Positions 1 through 8,470 of a stretch of 64,000 nucleotides of DNA are shown here, in pieces. Origin of the DNA: an uncultured Muribaculaceae bacterium. GTDB taxonomy: Bacteria > Bacteroidota > Bacteroidia > Bacteroidales > Muribaculaceae. Position 1 is the stretch's first letter; each line of letters opens with the position of its first letter. The notes under the pieces were generated by a model. That model was not told the origin of the DNA. It did no database searches and saw only the letters and a program-made list of their open reading frames with translations. Location: positions 1-64,000 of the forward strand of contig CAJUKF010000003.1 of the NCBI GenBank assembly GCA_910587355.1, given 5' to 3'. The position numbers and the translations under genes are program-made.

Positions 1-80
1 AATACAATTCTTCAAACATTTTTCCTAATTTCGCACTTGCCTGTTTAATCTGCGACTTCGTGCCCCACTTTTCATCGGAT

Positions 81-111
81 TTTGTCATTTGGGCAAAAAT
101 GCGTAACTTCG
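81..111 (+). promoter_or_regulatory. Bacteroidota-type promoter upstream of udk
   Basis: TTTG at 81-84 and TAACTTCG at 104-111 are separated by 19 bp, matching the Bacteroidota -33/-7 arrangement (TTTG, 19-20 bp, TAnnTTTG) with one C in the -7 box. Transcription would begin about 60 nt before the udk start codon. It is the only good promoter seen ahead of the packed gene run from udk onward. Confidence 0.6.
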
Positions 112-175
112 TGGCTTCGGAAAGGAAGACTTCCGAGAACCCGAATATTGAGACTCACTCACGTCAAAGATACAC

Positions 176-817
176 ATGTTAGTAATCGGCATAGCCGGCG
201 GCACAGGTTCAGGCAAAACCACCGTCGTAAATAAAATCATCAACAGCTTTCCTGCAGGGGAAGTGGCCGTGATGCCTCAGGATTCCTACTACAAGGATTC
301 GAGTCATGTGCCACCGGAGGAACGCTCCAAAATAAACTTCGACGAGCCGAATGCCATTGAATGGTCGCTTCTGGTCGACCATCTGAAACACCTCAAGAAC
401 GGTGACACCATTCAGATGCCAACCTACTCCTACCTCACCTGCACGCGTCAGTCCGAGACTGTAGAGGTAAAACCTGCGGATGTGGTGATTGTCGAGGGAA
501 TTCTTGTCCTTACTGACCCAACCCTGCGCAATATGCTTGATATAAAGGTGTTTGTCGACGCAGATGCCGACGACCGCCTTATACGCGTCATCGCCCGCGA
601 CTGCATCGAACGCGGCCGGACACCTCAGATTGTAATTGACCGCTATGAAGAGGTGCTCAAGCCCATGCACATGCAATACATCGAGCCGTCGAAGCGTTTC
701 GCCGACCTCATTGTGCCTCAGGGCGGAAGCAACACCGTGGCTATCAATCTCCTTACCGACTACATCGAAAGCCGCCTGCACCGCAACAAGGCACGCGGCA
801 TAAACACCGGCTGCTGA
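176..817 (+). CDS. udk: Uridine kinase
   Basis: Phosphorylates uridine or cytidine to UMP or CMP in the cytosolic pyrimidine salvage pathway. The 213-residue protein is of normal family length. It has a P-loop GGTGSGKT at residues 8-15, the PQDSYYKD substrate-site segment near residue 34, and a DxxxxPNAxEW-type segment near residue 56, all typical of the PRK/URK family. The GRTP segment near residue 149 agrees with the family lid region. It is the first gene of a packed run; its TGA shares one base with the ATG of the following ABC ATPase gene, so translational coupling is likely. The family assignment is secure. Confidence 0.93.
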   Translation: MLVIGIAGGTGSGKTTVVNKIINSFPAGEVAVMPQDSYYKDSSHVPPEERSKINFDEPNAIEWSLLVDHLKHLKNGDTIQMPTYSYLTCTRQSETVEVKPADVVIVEGILVLTDPTLRNMLDIKVFVDADADDRLIRVIARDCIERGRTPQIVIDRYEEVLKPMHMQYIEPSKRFADLIVPQGGSNTVAINLLTDYIESRLHRNKARGINTGC

Positions 818-1773
818 TGGGACTGCTATCGCGTTTCAAATCACAGGAAGAAACCTCCCGCGACATTCCCTCGCCATTTACCGAAGGAAATACCTCCGGT
901 CAGCTTGACATGCTTACTGACCGCACTGCTGCGGAAAGCATCCCGAAGGAGAATCAGAAAGAGACGATTATCGTCGACGTGGCCGAGGACGTCGCTCCAG
1001 CACTGACAGCACCCGAAACAAGCACGCTGCGCACCGACAATCTCGTAAAGAAATACGGCAAACGCACCGTGGCAAACCATGTGTCGATTGAAGTGACGCA
1101 GGGCGAAATCGTGGGTCTGCTCGGGCCCAACGGCGCAGGAAAAACCACAACGTTCTACATGACCGTTGGCCTGATTGAGCCTAACGAAGGACGTATTTTC
1201 CTCAACGACACCGATATAACTGAGTTCCCGGTATACAAGCGCGCACGCAACGGCATCGGCTATCTCGCGCAGGAAGCGTCTGTTTTCCGCAAGATGAGCG
1301 TGGAGGACAATATCCGCTCCGTGCTGCAGATGACGGACATGAGCAAGGAGGAGCAGCGCGACAAGCTCGAAAGCCTCATAGCCGAGTTCCGCCTGCAGAA
1401 AGTGCGCAAGAATCTCGGCGACAATCTCTCGGGCGGCGAACGCCGACGCACCGAAATCGCCCGGTGTCTGGCAATTAACCCGAGGTTCATCATGCTCGAC
1501 GAGCCGTTCGCCGGCGTCGACCCCATTGCCGTGGAAGACATCCAGGCAATAGTTTACAAACTCAAAGACAAAAACATAGGCATCCTTATCACCGACCACA
1601 ACGCCCAGGAAACACTCCGCATCACCGACCGTGCTTATCTTCTCTTCGAGGGCCGCATACTCTTTCACGGCACATCGGAAGAACTCGCGTCGAATCCTGT
1701 CGTACGCGAGAAATATCTCGGACGCGATTTCGTTTTCTACCGCAAGCGTCTGGGCGAAGACGATTTGAAATAA
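817..1773 (+). CDS. lptB: LptB-like ABC transporter ATPase with N-terminal extension
   Basis: Predicted cytoplasmic ATPase of the Lpt machine that extracts lipopolysaccharide from the inner membrane. Visible motifs are Walker A GPNGAGKTT near residues 102-110, signature LSGGERRR near 203 and Walker B FIMLDEP near 224, followed by an H-loop in ITDHN. The ABC domain alone (about residues 70-310) matches LptB size of roughly 240 residues. Residues 1-70 are a polar, low-complexity extension not expected in LptB. The ATG overlaps the udk stop by one base, which favours the long start, although a shorter product starting inside is possible. LptB identity is inferred from the ATPase sequence; the partner permease genes are not in this window. 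Confidence 0.82.
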   Translation: MGLLSRFKSQEETSRDIPSPFTEGNTSGQLDMLTDRTAAESIPKENQKETIIVDVAEDVAPALTAPETSTLRTDNLVKKYGKRTVANHVSIEVTQGEIVGLLGPNGAGKTTTFYMTVGLIEPNEGRIFLNDTDITEFPVYKRARNGIGYLAQEASVFRKMSVEDNIRSVLQMTDMSKEEQRDKLESLIAEFRLQKVRKNLGDNLSGGERRRTEIARCLAINPRFIMLDEPFAGVDPIAVEDIQAIVYKLKDKNIGILITDHNAQETLRITDRAYLLFEGRILFHGTSEELASNPVVREKYLGRDFVFYRKRLGEDDLK

Positions 1774-1794
1774 ATACAAAAACACGATATAACA

Positions 1795-3504
1795 ATGGCA
1801 GAAGTAATTGAAGGCAAAGAAGCCACCGAGCCCCGCGGGCTCAACTTCGTTGAAGAAGAAGTGCTGGCCGACCTCAAGGCCGGCAAAAACGGCGGACGTC
1901 TAAGCACCCGTTTTCCGCCCGAGCCCAACGGATACCTCCATATAGGCCATGCAAAAGCCATATGCATGGACTTTGGCATCGCCGAGAAATTCGGCGGCAC
2001 ATGCAATCTGCGTTTCGACGACACCAACCCCGTGAAGGAAGACGTGGAATATGTGGATTCGATTCGCGAAGACATTCACTGGCTCGGTTTCGACTGGGGT
2101 GACCGCGAGTACTACGCCAGCGATTATTTCCCCAAGCTCTTCGATTTGGCCGTACGCCTCATCAAGGAGGGCAAAGCTTATGTCGACGACCAGACCAGCG
2201 AGGAAATCGCCCGTCAGAAAGGCACTCCTCAGGCTCCCGGCGAGGAAAGCCCTTACCGCAACCGCACGCCCGAAGAAAACCTCGACCTCTTCATGCGCAT
2301 GAACGCAGGCGAATTCGATGAGGGAGCCCGTGTGCTCCGTGCGAAAATCGACATGGCGTCGCCCAACATGCACTTCCGCGACCCCATAATGTACCGCATC
2401 ATCAAGACACCCCACCACCGCACCGGCACGACATGGAAAGTATACCCCATGTATGACTTCGCCCACGGCCAGAGCGACTACTTCGAGGGCGTCACCCACT
2501 CTATCTGCACACTGGAGTTCGTAGTACACCGTCCGCTATACGAATACTTCGTCAAAGAACTCGCCGACGACAGCTACTGCCCCCGTCAGATTGAGTTCAA
2601 CCGTCTCAACCTCACCTACACCGTGATGAGCAAGCGCAAACTGCTTCAGCTCGTCAAAGAAGGCCTCGTGGCAGGCTGGGACGACCCCCGTATGCCGACC
2701 ATTTCGGGTATGCGCCGACGCGGCTACACCCCTGCTTCAATCCGCAACTTCATCGACACTATCGGTTACACCAAATACGAGGCTCTCAACAGCGTAAGCC
2801 TCCTCGAACACGCCGTGCGCGACGACCTCAACCGTATCGCCACACGCGTCATGGCCGTAATCAATCCTCTCAAGGTGGTGCTCACCAACTACCCCGAGGA
2901 TAAAGTCGAGACCGTGACAATGGAGAACAATCCGGAAGACCCCGAAGCCGGCGTACACGAGATGCCGTTCTCGCGCGAAATCTACATCGAGCGCGACGAC
3001 TTCATGGAAAATCCTCCCAAGAAGTTCTTCCGTCTCGCACCCGGCGCAGAAGTACGTCTCAAAGGCGCATACATCATCAAATGCGACGAGGTAATCAAGG
3101 ATGCCGAGGGCAACATCACAGAGCTCCGCTGCTCGTACGACCCCGACACGCTCAGCGGCATGCCCGGAGCCAACCGCAAGGTGAAAGGCACCCTCCACTG
3201 GGTATCGGCGGCCCATGCAACCGATGCCGAGGTGCGTCTCTATGACCGCCTCTTCGACGTGGAGAACCCCGCAGCCGAGACAGAGCGCGACTTCCGCGAG
3301 ATGCTCAATCCCGAATCGCTCAAGGTAGTCACCGGCGCCAAGCTCGAGCCATACGTCATGCAGCATGCCGAACGCGGAACCAAATTCCAGTTCCAGCGCA
3401 TCGGCTACTTCACACCTGACTACGACTCGACACCCGAACATCCCGTATTCAACCGCACTATCGCCCTCAAAGATACCTGGGAGAAAGTACAGAAGAAAGC
3501 ATGA
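1795..3504 (+). CDS. glnS: Glutaminyl-tRNA synthetase
   Basis: Charges tRNA-Gln with glutamine using ATP. The class I signature PPEPNGYLHIGHAKA lies near residues 41-55 (HIGH at 49-52) and the KMSKS counterpart VMSKRKL near residue 277. The catalytic core is followed by the two C-terminal beta-barrel anticodon-binding domains, and 569 residues is normal for bacterial GlnRS. The lack of the GluRS-type C-terminal helical domain separates it from gltX. It starts 21 nt after the lptB-like gene and its TGA overlaps the next ATG (ATGA), consistent with co-transcription. Confidence 0.95.
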   Translation: MAEVIEGKEATEPRGLNFVEEEVLADLKAGKNGGRLSTRFPPEPNGYLHIGHAKAICMDFGIAEKFGGTCNLRFDDTNPVKEDVEYVDSIREDIHWLGFDWGDREYYASDYFPKLFDLAVRLIKEGKAYVDDQTSEEIARQKGTPQAPGEESPYRNRTPEENLDLFMRMNAGEFDEGARVLRAKIDMASPNMHFRDPIMYRIIKTPHHRTGTTWKVYPMYDFAHGQSDYFEGVTHSICTLEFVVHRPLYEYFVKELADDSYCPRQIEFNRLNLTYTVMSKRKLLQLVKEGLVAGWDDPRMPTISGMRRRGYTPASIRNFIDTIGYTKYEALNSVSLLEHAVRDDLNRIATRVMAVINPLKVVLTNYPEDKVETVTMENNPEDPEAGVHEMPFSREIYIERDDFMENPPKKFFRLAPGAEVRLKGAYIIKCDEVIKDAEGNITELRCSYDPDTLSGMPGANRKVKGTLHWVSAAHATDAEVRLYDRLFDVENPAAETERDFREMLNPESLKVVTGAKLEPYVMQHAERGTKFQFQRIGYFTPDYDSTPEHPVFNRTIALKDTWEKVQKKA

Positions 3505-4964
3505 GCGACGACGAAAATCCCCGGGAAGAGCTATATCAGCGCTTCCGTGAATCGTTGCGCCGCCCTGTAAGTGAAAGATTCTTCGACGAAGATGAACTCG
3601 TCGAGGTCTACGACTACGCCGGCGACCTCAACGACGACTACGTACAGATGGAAGTTCTCTTCTGCGGCGCGCGCCTCTACCCCGAGAGCCAGGCGCTGTC
3701 GGAGAGGCGCGCCCTGCTCTATCTCGATACTTCGATTGACGACTCCGACACGCCGTCGCCGGCCGCCGGTGAGTATATCAACGACAATATCGACACGTTC
3801 AGTCCGATTTTCGACATCGTCCGACTGGAGACAGAGCAGCCCTCCGAGCCCAAGGAAGCTCTGGAATTTCTCCTTACGCAGTACGGCACGTTCAACGACG
3901 AGGAAATGATTCGCTTCTGCGACCTCGCCCTCGACCTGGGGCAGTACGACTGGCTCAAGAAGAATCTCGAACGCCTCAAGACAAAGACCGACAACAAAGA
4001 CATCATCCACTTCGAGATGATGAATGCCGCCGACGAAAACGGTGACAACGATTTCATGGCACGCATGGCCGAGGAACTGATTGAGTCGGAACCTTTCAAC
4101 GTAGGGTACTGGCACAGACTTTTCCGTGCACAGGCCCGTGCCGGAAAAGAAGAGGAGGCCCGCAACACATTCGACTACGCCGCGGCACTCTCGCAGGACG
4201 ATGCCGACATGCTGCTCTCCCTCGCCTCCGACGTATACACATTCGCCCCTTTCCTCTACAAGGAGGCCTACGACATGCTCGAAGGCATACGAGAGAAATC
4301 ACCCGACCTTTTTCCGATTCTCGACTGCCAGTGCGCCATGCTCATCCGCTCGGGCATGGGCGATAAGGCCGTGCACTCGCTCATGGACTATGCCACGGCG
4401 CATCCCGAGAATCCCATGGTACTGCGGCAGTTGCTCCTTTGCAACATACGCGAAGCGGGCGAGTTCATCGACCGATACTTCGCCGCTACAGGCAACGACA
4501 GTCTCCCTGCAGACATATACTCTGAAGTTGTAAACACTCTTACGCTTCACGGAGGCTCACGCTCGCTGGTAGCGATTCTCGAGCGCAACAATCCTCCGAC
4601 ACTCGACGAGAACGATTTCGCCGCCTATATCGAAGCGCTGTTCTCGCTCCGCATGTATCAGCGCGTAACCAAAGAAATGGAGGAATACCAGTACAAAGCC
4701 CTCCTTGAAGCAATGCCCCTCAAAGGCAATGCCGCCGCATACTCCTATATGGTGGCACTGCTGAAAACCGACCGGTATGACGATGCCATGGCGTATTTCC
4801 GTAAAATCCGTCCGGGCTGCGAGAGCATGATGGCCGAAGGCCCCATGCCAATACGCCTGAGCGTGCGCACCATTCTCACCCTCGGCGACAAGATGCAGCG
4901 TCATCCGGCATCCGAAAAGCTCTACTGGGAGTTTTTCGACATGCTTGACTATTCAAAAAAATGA
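3501..4964 (+). CDS. Conserved helical-repeat (TPR-like) protein of unknown function
   Basis: A 487-residue acidic protein with no signal peptide and no membrane segment. Sequence is rich in Ala, Leu, Glu and Asp and in short amphipathic helices. The segment around residues 195-260 has the alternating helix pattern of tetratricopeptide-like repeats, with motifs such as YWHRLFRAQARAGKEEEA. No catalytic motif is visible. The ATG overlaps the glnS stop by four bases, so it is probably translated with glnS, but no functional tie to tRNA charging can be claimed. A scaffolding or protein-interaction role is only inference. Confidence 0.7.
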   Translation: MSDDENPREELYQRFRESLRRPVSERFFDEDELVEVYDYAGDLNDDYVQMEVLFCGARLYPESQALSERRALLYLDTSIDDSDTPSPAAGEYINDNIDTFSPIFDIVRLETEQPSEPKEALEFLLTQYGTFNDEEMIRFCDLALDLGQYDWLKKNLERLKTKTDNKDIIHFEMMNAADENGDNDFMARMAEELIESEPFNVGYWHRLFRAQARAGKEEEARNTFDYAAALSQDDADMLLSLASDVYTFAPFLYKEAYDMLEGIREKSPDLFPILDCQCAMLIRSGMGDKAVHSLMDYATAHPENPMVLRQLLLCNIREAGEFIDRYFAATGNDSLPADIYSEVVNTLTLHGGSRSLVAILERNNPPTLDENDFAAYIEALFSLRMYQRVTKEMEEYQYKALLEAMPLKGNAAAYSYMVALLKTDRYDDAMAYFRKIRPGCESMMAEGPMPIRLSVRTILTLGDKMQRHPASEKLYWEFFDMLDYSKK

Positions 4965-4996
4965 ATATAAAGAAAGATACCCCTATACCCTGAATC

Positions 4997-5827
4997 ATGA
5001 ACAAACTGCTTGTCCGCTCTATCAGCGGAATTATATATGCCGGGCTGATTATCGGCGCTATATGCGCCGGTAAGATATGGTTTCTCGCCCTGATGATACT
5101 CTTCGCCGTGCTCGCGGTGACCGAGTTCGAGAAGATTCTCGACAACGGAGCCCGCGGATGGGCCGAAAAAACATGGCGCGCACTAGACGTGATAACCGCC
5201 GCATCAATCATCAGCATCGCAGCTCCGTGGGAACTGCCCTCATGGCTCTTCATAGCCGTGCTCATCATATGCGGATGCTACACCCTGCTGCGCTTCACAC
5301 TGGCACTATACGACAAATCGGCCGCAGCCTTTCAGAAAACGGCATGGTCTGTGCTCGCACAGCTATATATAGCCCTGCCGCTGGCTCTATGCTTCTCGGT
5401 ATACTCCGACACGAACTACAACTGGCTTCTGATACTGGCCATGTTCCTGATGATTTGGCTCAATGATACAGGAGCCTTCCTTGTTGGCTCGTCAATCGGC
5501 AGACACCGCCTGTTCGAGCGTCTGTCACCCAAGAAATCATGGGAAGGCTTCTTCGGGGGCCTGTTCTTCTGCATCGCCGCAGGCATTGGCTGCTATTTCA
5601 TTCTTCCCGAAAAAATAGGCTTCGGCCTCTGGGGCTGGACCGGCTACGGAGTAATGGTATGCCTGCTGTCGACATGGGGCGACCTCTTCGAGTCGCTGAT
5701 GAAACGCAGCAACGGCATCAAGGATTCGGGCAATCTCATTCCTGGCCACGGCGGCATCCTCGACCGCATCGACTCGCTCCTGTTCGTGTCGGTCGGCACA
5801 TTTATTTTCTACATGGCCTTCAACTAA
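4997..5827 (+). CDS. cdsA: Phosphatidate cytidylyltransferase
   Basis: Makes CDP-diacylglycerol from phosphatidic acid and CTP, the branch point for membrane phospholipids. The 276-residue protein has several hydrophobic segments throughout, as expected of an integral membrane enzyme. The family signature is clear at the C-terminus: SPKKSWEGFFGG near residue 174, then GDLFESLMKR and GIKDSGNLIPGHGGILDRID near residues 225-260, with the conserved metal-binding aspartates. It follows the preceding gene by 32 nt on the same strand. The identification rests on the signature and is firm. Confidence 0.93.
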   Translation: MNKLLVRSISGIIYAGLIIGAICAGKIWFLALMILFAVLAVTEFEKILDNGARGWAEKTWRALDVITAASIISIAAPWELPSWLFIAVLIICGCYTLLRFTLALYDKSAAAFQKTAWSVLAQLYIALPLALCFSVYSDTNYNWLLILAMFLMIWLNDTGAFLVGSSIGRHRLFERLSPKKSWEGFFGGLFFCIAAGIGCYFILPEKIGFGLWGWTGYGVMVCLLSTWGDLFESLMKRSNGIKDSGNLIPGHGGILDRIDSLLFVSVGTFIFYMAFN

Positions 5828-5841
5828 GCATCTGACACAAA

Positions 5842-6975
5842 ATGGCACTGAAAGTAGGTGATACTGTCCGCTATCTCAACGCCGTAGGAGGCGGACGCGT
5901 GATGCGCATATCCGACGGCATAGCGTATGTCGACGACGAAGGATTCGAGACCCCGGTTCCGGTGCGCGAATGCGTGGTAATAGGCAACTCACATGTTTTC
6001 GGCAACGGAAACTCTTCAATACCCTCGAAAGAAGCCGACGAGCCCAAGAAAAAAGCCGCTCCGAAGCCGTCGGCCATACTTGATGACGACGAAACCGCGC
6101 TTACGCATCTGCCCGTTGTCGAGACAGCCACGGGCAATGTGCTCAACATAGTGCTCGGCTTCGAGCCTGTCGAAATCAAGGCTCTGTCGCAGAGCGACTT
6201 CGACGCATACATCGTAAACGATTCAAATTACTATATCTTCGTGTCGGTGATGACACGCGAAAGCGGCACAAAGGAGTGGACACCGCGCTACGACGGTGTG
6301 ATTGAACCCAATATCCAGGAGTTCACATTCTCCCTTCACCAGAGCGACCTGCCCCACCTCGACCGCATATGCGTGCAGTACGCGGCTTTCAAACGCGACC
6401 GGGCTTTCGAGGCAAAGGCACCCGGAAGCGTAGAATTCAAAATCGACGCCACCAAATTCGCACGTCTGCACTGCTTCCGGCCGAACCCGTATTTCGACAG
6501 TCCCGTGATTGCTTTTGAAATAAACGTAAACGACCGCGTACAGCACGACATGCCCGAAATCGACCCGGCACAACTGAAACGGGGAATTCAGGAAAAAGCC
6601 CGCGAAGAGCGCCGCAACACACCGGTGCAGTCGAAATCGTCGAAACCCTCAGGCGAGATGATTGTTGTCGACCTCCACGCATCCGAACTGCTCGACACCA
6701 CTGCGGGCCTCTCGCCTGCCGACATACTCAATCTGCAGATTGACCGCTTCACCGAAGTGATGCAGCAGAACATGAAGCATATCGGTCAGAAAATAGTATT
6801 CATCCACGGTAAAGGCGAAGGTGTGCTGCGTCAGGCCATCATGAAGGAACTCAACCACCGCTTCAAGGGTCATGACGTGCAGGATGCGTCGTTCCGTGAG
6901 TACGGTTTCGGCGCGACCCAAGTGACAATCCGGCCCACTCAGCCTACTCCTGCGCCCACAAAAAAACGCCGATGA
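5842..6975 (+). CDS. DUF2027 and Smr domain protein
   Basis: A 377-residue cytosolic protein. The N-terminal half (about residues 1-230) resembles the Bacteroidota DUF2027 region, beginning with a small beta barrel (VGDTVRYLNAVGGGRVMRI). The C-terminal part (about 275-365) is an Smr domain with VVDLHASEL and the HGKGEGVL loop near residues 320-327 that is characteristic of the MutS2 C-terminal endonuclease fold. Smr domains bind or cut nucleic acid, so a nucleic-acid role is plausible but unproved here. It begins 14 nt after cdsA and its stop overlaps the next start by four bases. Confidence 0.82.
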   Translation: MALKVGDTVRYLNAVGGGRVMRISDGIAYVDDEGFETPVPVRECVVIGNSHVFGNGNSSIPSKEADEPKKKAAPKPSAILDDDETALTHLPVVETATGNVLNIVLGFEPVEIKALSQSDFDAYIVNDSNYYIFVSVMTRESGTKEWTPRYDGVIEPNIQEFTFSLHQSDLPHLDRICVQYAAFKRDRAFEAKAPGSVEFKIDATKFARLHCFRPNPYFDSPVIAFEINVNDRVQHDMPEIDPAQLKRGIQEKAREERRNTPVQSKSSKPSGEMIVVDLHASELLDTTAGLSPADILNLQIDRFTEVMQQNMKHIGQKIVFIHGKGEGVLRQAIMKELNHRFKGHDVQDASFREYGFGATQVTIRPTQPTPAPTKKRR

Positions 6976-7769
6976 TTTACTGCTTCTCCGGCACAGGAAA
7001 CACAAGGGCCGCAGCCTTGCGTCTGGCAGAGCTTCTGGACGAAGAAGTGCGGTGCTTCACACCCGAAGAACTGCGCTCACCGTCCGAAACTCTTATTACG
7101 ACCGCAGGCAACGACGACCGCCGGATTATATGGGCTTTCCCCACATATTCATGGGGAATTCCGCCCGTAGTGGCCGGTGTCATGAAAAAATGCCGTCTCT
7201 CCGACTCGGCAGTCAAGGCAACCCATATAATGCTCACCACCTGCGGTGACGACATGGCATACACCGACCGCCAGTGGCGCCGCATAATGCATAGCCGGAG
7301 CCTGACGGCAGCCGGAGCGTATGCAGTCGAAATGCCTAATACATATGTGTGCATGAAGGGCTTCAACGTCGACACTCCCGAAACGGCCCAACGCAAACTG
7401 AACGCGATGCCGGGGGGCGTGGAAGCAATCGCCGAATCAATCCGCAACGGTGGCGCCGACATTCTTATCCGTCTCGGCTGGTCGTGGCTTAAATCGCGCA
7501 TCATCTATCCGTGGTTCTGCAAGTTCGCCATGTCACCCAGACCATTCCACTCCACCGACGGATGCATTGGCTGCGGCATCTGCGCCCGCAGCTGCCCCAT
7601 GGGAAACATCTCAATGACCTCCGGTAACGAAAGCCGTCCCCTGTGGGGCGATGCATGCGCCATGTGCCTGCGCTGCTACCACATCTGTCCCAGACACGCC
7701 GTAGCATACGGCAAAACCACCGCAGGCAAAGGCCAGTGGCAGCAAGAGCTGAAATCTTTCACAAGATGA
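6972..7769 (+). CDS. EFR1-type flavodoxin/ferredoxin protein
   Basis: A 265-residue redox protein. The N-terminus carries a flavodoxin-like FMN phosphate loop FSGTGNTR (residues 5-12). The C-terminal third holds two 4Fe-4S cluster motifs: CIGCGICARSCP near residues 198-209 and CAMCLRCYHICP near 229-240. This flavodoxin-plus-two-cluster layout is that of the EFR1 family of electron-transfer proteins. Physiological partner unknown. The ATG overlaps the DUF2027/Smr stop by four bases, so it ends the operon that starts at udk; a new promoter follows at once. Confidence 0.85.
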   Translation: MIYCFSGTGNTRAAALRLAELLDEEVRCFTPEELRSPSETLITTAGNDDRRIIWAFPTYSWGIPPVVAGVMKKCRLSDSAVKATHIMLTTCGDDMAYTDRQWRRIMHSRSLTAAGAYAVEMPNTYVCMKGFNVDTPETAQRKLNAMPGGVEAIAESIRNGGADILIRLGWSWLKSRIIYPWFCKFAMSPRPFHSTDGCIGCGICARSCPMGNISMTSGNESRPLWGDACAMCLRCYHICPRHAVAYGKTTAGKGQWQQELKSFTR

Positions 7770-7773
7770 GATA

Positions 7774-7804
7774 TTGACAAGTTGAGGCTTTTTTACTAAC
7801 TTTG
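7774..7804 (+). promoter_or_regulatory. Bacteroidota-type promoter for the LysE-family gene
   Basis: TTG at 7774-7776, 20 bp spacer, TAACTTTG at 7797-7804: a perfect -7 match. Because transcription would begin near 7810, the in-frame TTG at 7802 cannot be the start, which favours the ATG at 7820. Confidence 0.75.
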
Positions 7805-7819
7805 TCTGATTTTCATCTG

Positions 7820-8467
7820 ATGAACGAGATTTTCTACATCCTGCCCCGCGGCTTAGTGATAGGCTTGCTCATATCGGCCCCCATGGGACCGGTAGGAATG
7901 CTTGTAATCCAGCGCACGTTGGGCAAAGGACGTCTGCCGGGTCTATTCACCGGACTGGGAGCCTCGCTCAGCGACCTGATATACTGCCTGCTCACGGGTT
8001 TCTGCATGAGTTTCATGACAGACTTCCTTGACCGCAATCAGCTCGCGATTCAGATTGTGGGCAGCGTAGTGATTGCGGCTTTCGGCTATTATCTTCTCCG
8101 CAAGAACCCTACCAGGGCGCTAAAGGCTGCCGACGTAAAGACGACGAATTACTGGAGCGACTTCGTGACAGGCTTCCTGCTTACGGTATCCAATCCGCTG
8201 ATACTCTTCTTTATCATAGGTCTTTACGCACGGTTCAGCTTCTTTCTGCCCGAATTCAGCTATTACCACTATGTTGTAGCCTACCTCACAATTTTAGGCG
8301 GTGCGGTGCTGTGGTGGTGGCTTGTGACAATGCTCGTCAACCGTCTGGGCAAACGCATCAATGTGCGTGCCCTGCGTCTGATTAACGCCATAATCGGCCT
8401 TCTGCTTATGGCAATGGCCGCTCTGGGCCTCGGCATGGCCCTCTACGACATACTTCTCAACTCCTGA
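7820..8467 (+). CDS. LysE/RhtB-family amino acid exporter
   Basis: Predicted inner-membrane exporter of amino acids or related small metabolites. The 215-residue protein has about six hydrophobic segments and the LysE-family N-terminal motif APMGPVGMLVIQRTLGKG near residues 20-37, followed by the conserved GLGASLSD. Size agrees with the family (about 200-220). The start was set at ATG 7820 because an upstream in-frame TTG lies inside the -7 promoter box. The substrate cannot be read from sequence. The next gene starts 3 nt after the stop. Confidence 0.85.
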   Translation: MNEIFYILPRGLVIGLLISAPMGPVGMLVIQRTLGKGRLPGLFTGLGASLSDLIYCLLTGFCMSFMTDFLDRNQLAIQIVGSVVIAAFGYYLLRKNPTRALKAADVKTTNYWSDFVTGFLLTVSNPLILFFIIGLYARFSFFLPEFSYYHYVVAYLTILGGAVLWWWLVTMLVNRLGKRINVRALRLINAIIGLLLMAMAALGLGMALYDILLNS

Positions 8468-8470
8468 CCG

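Noticed and set aside
7802..7819. TTG start for the LysE-family gene
   Set aside because: It lies inside the TAACTTTG promoter box, so it would not be in the transcript.
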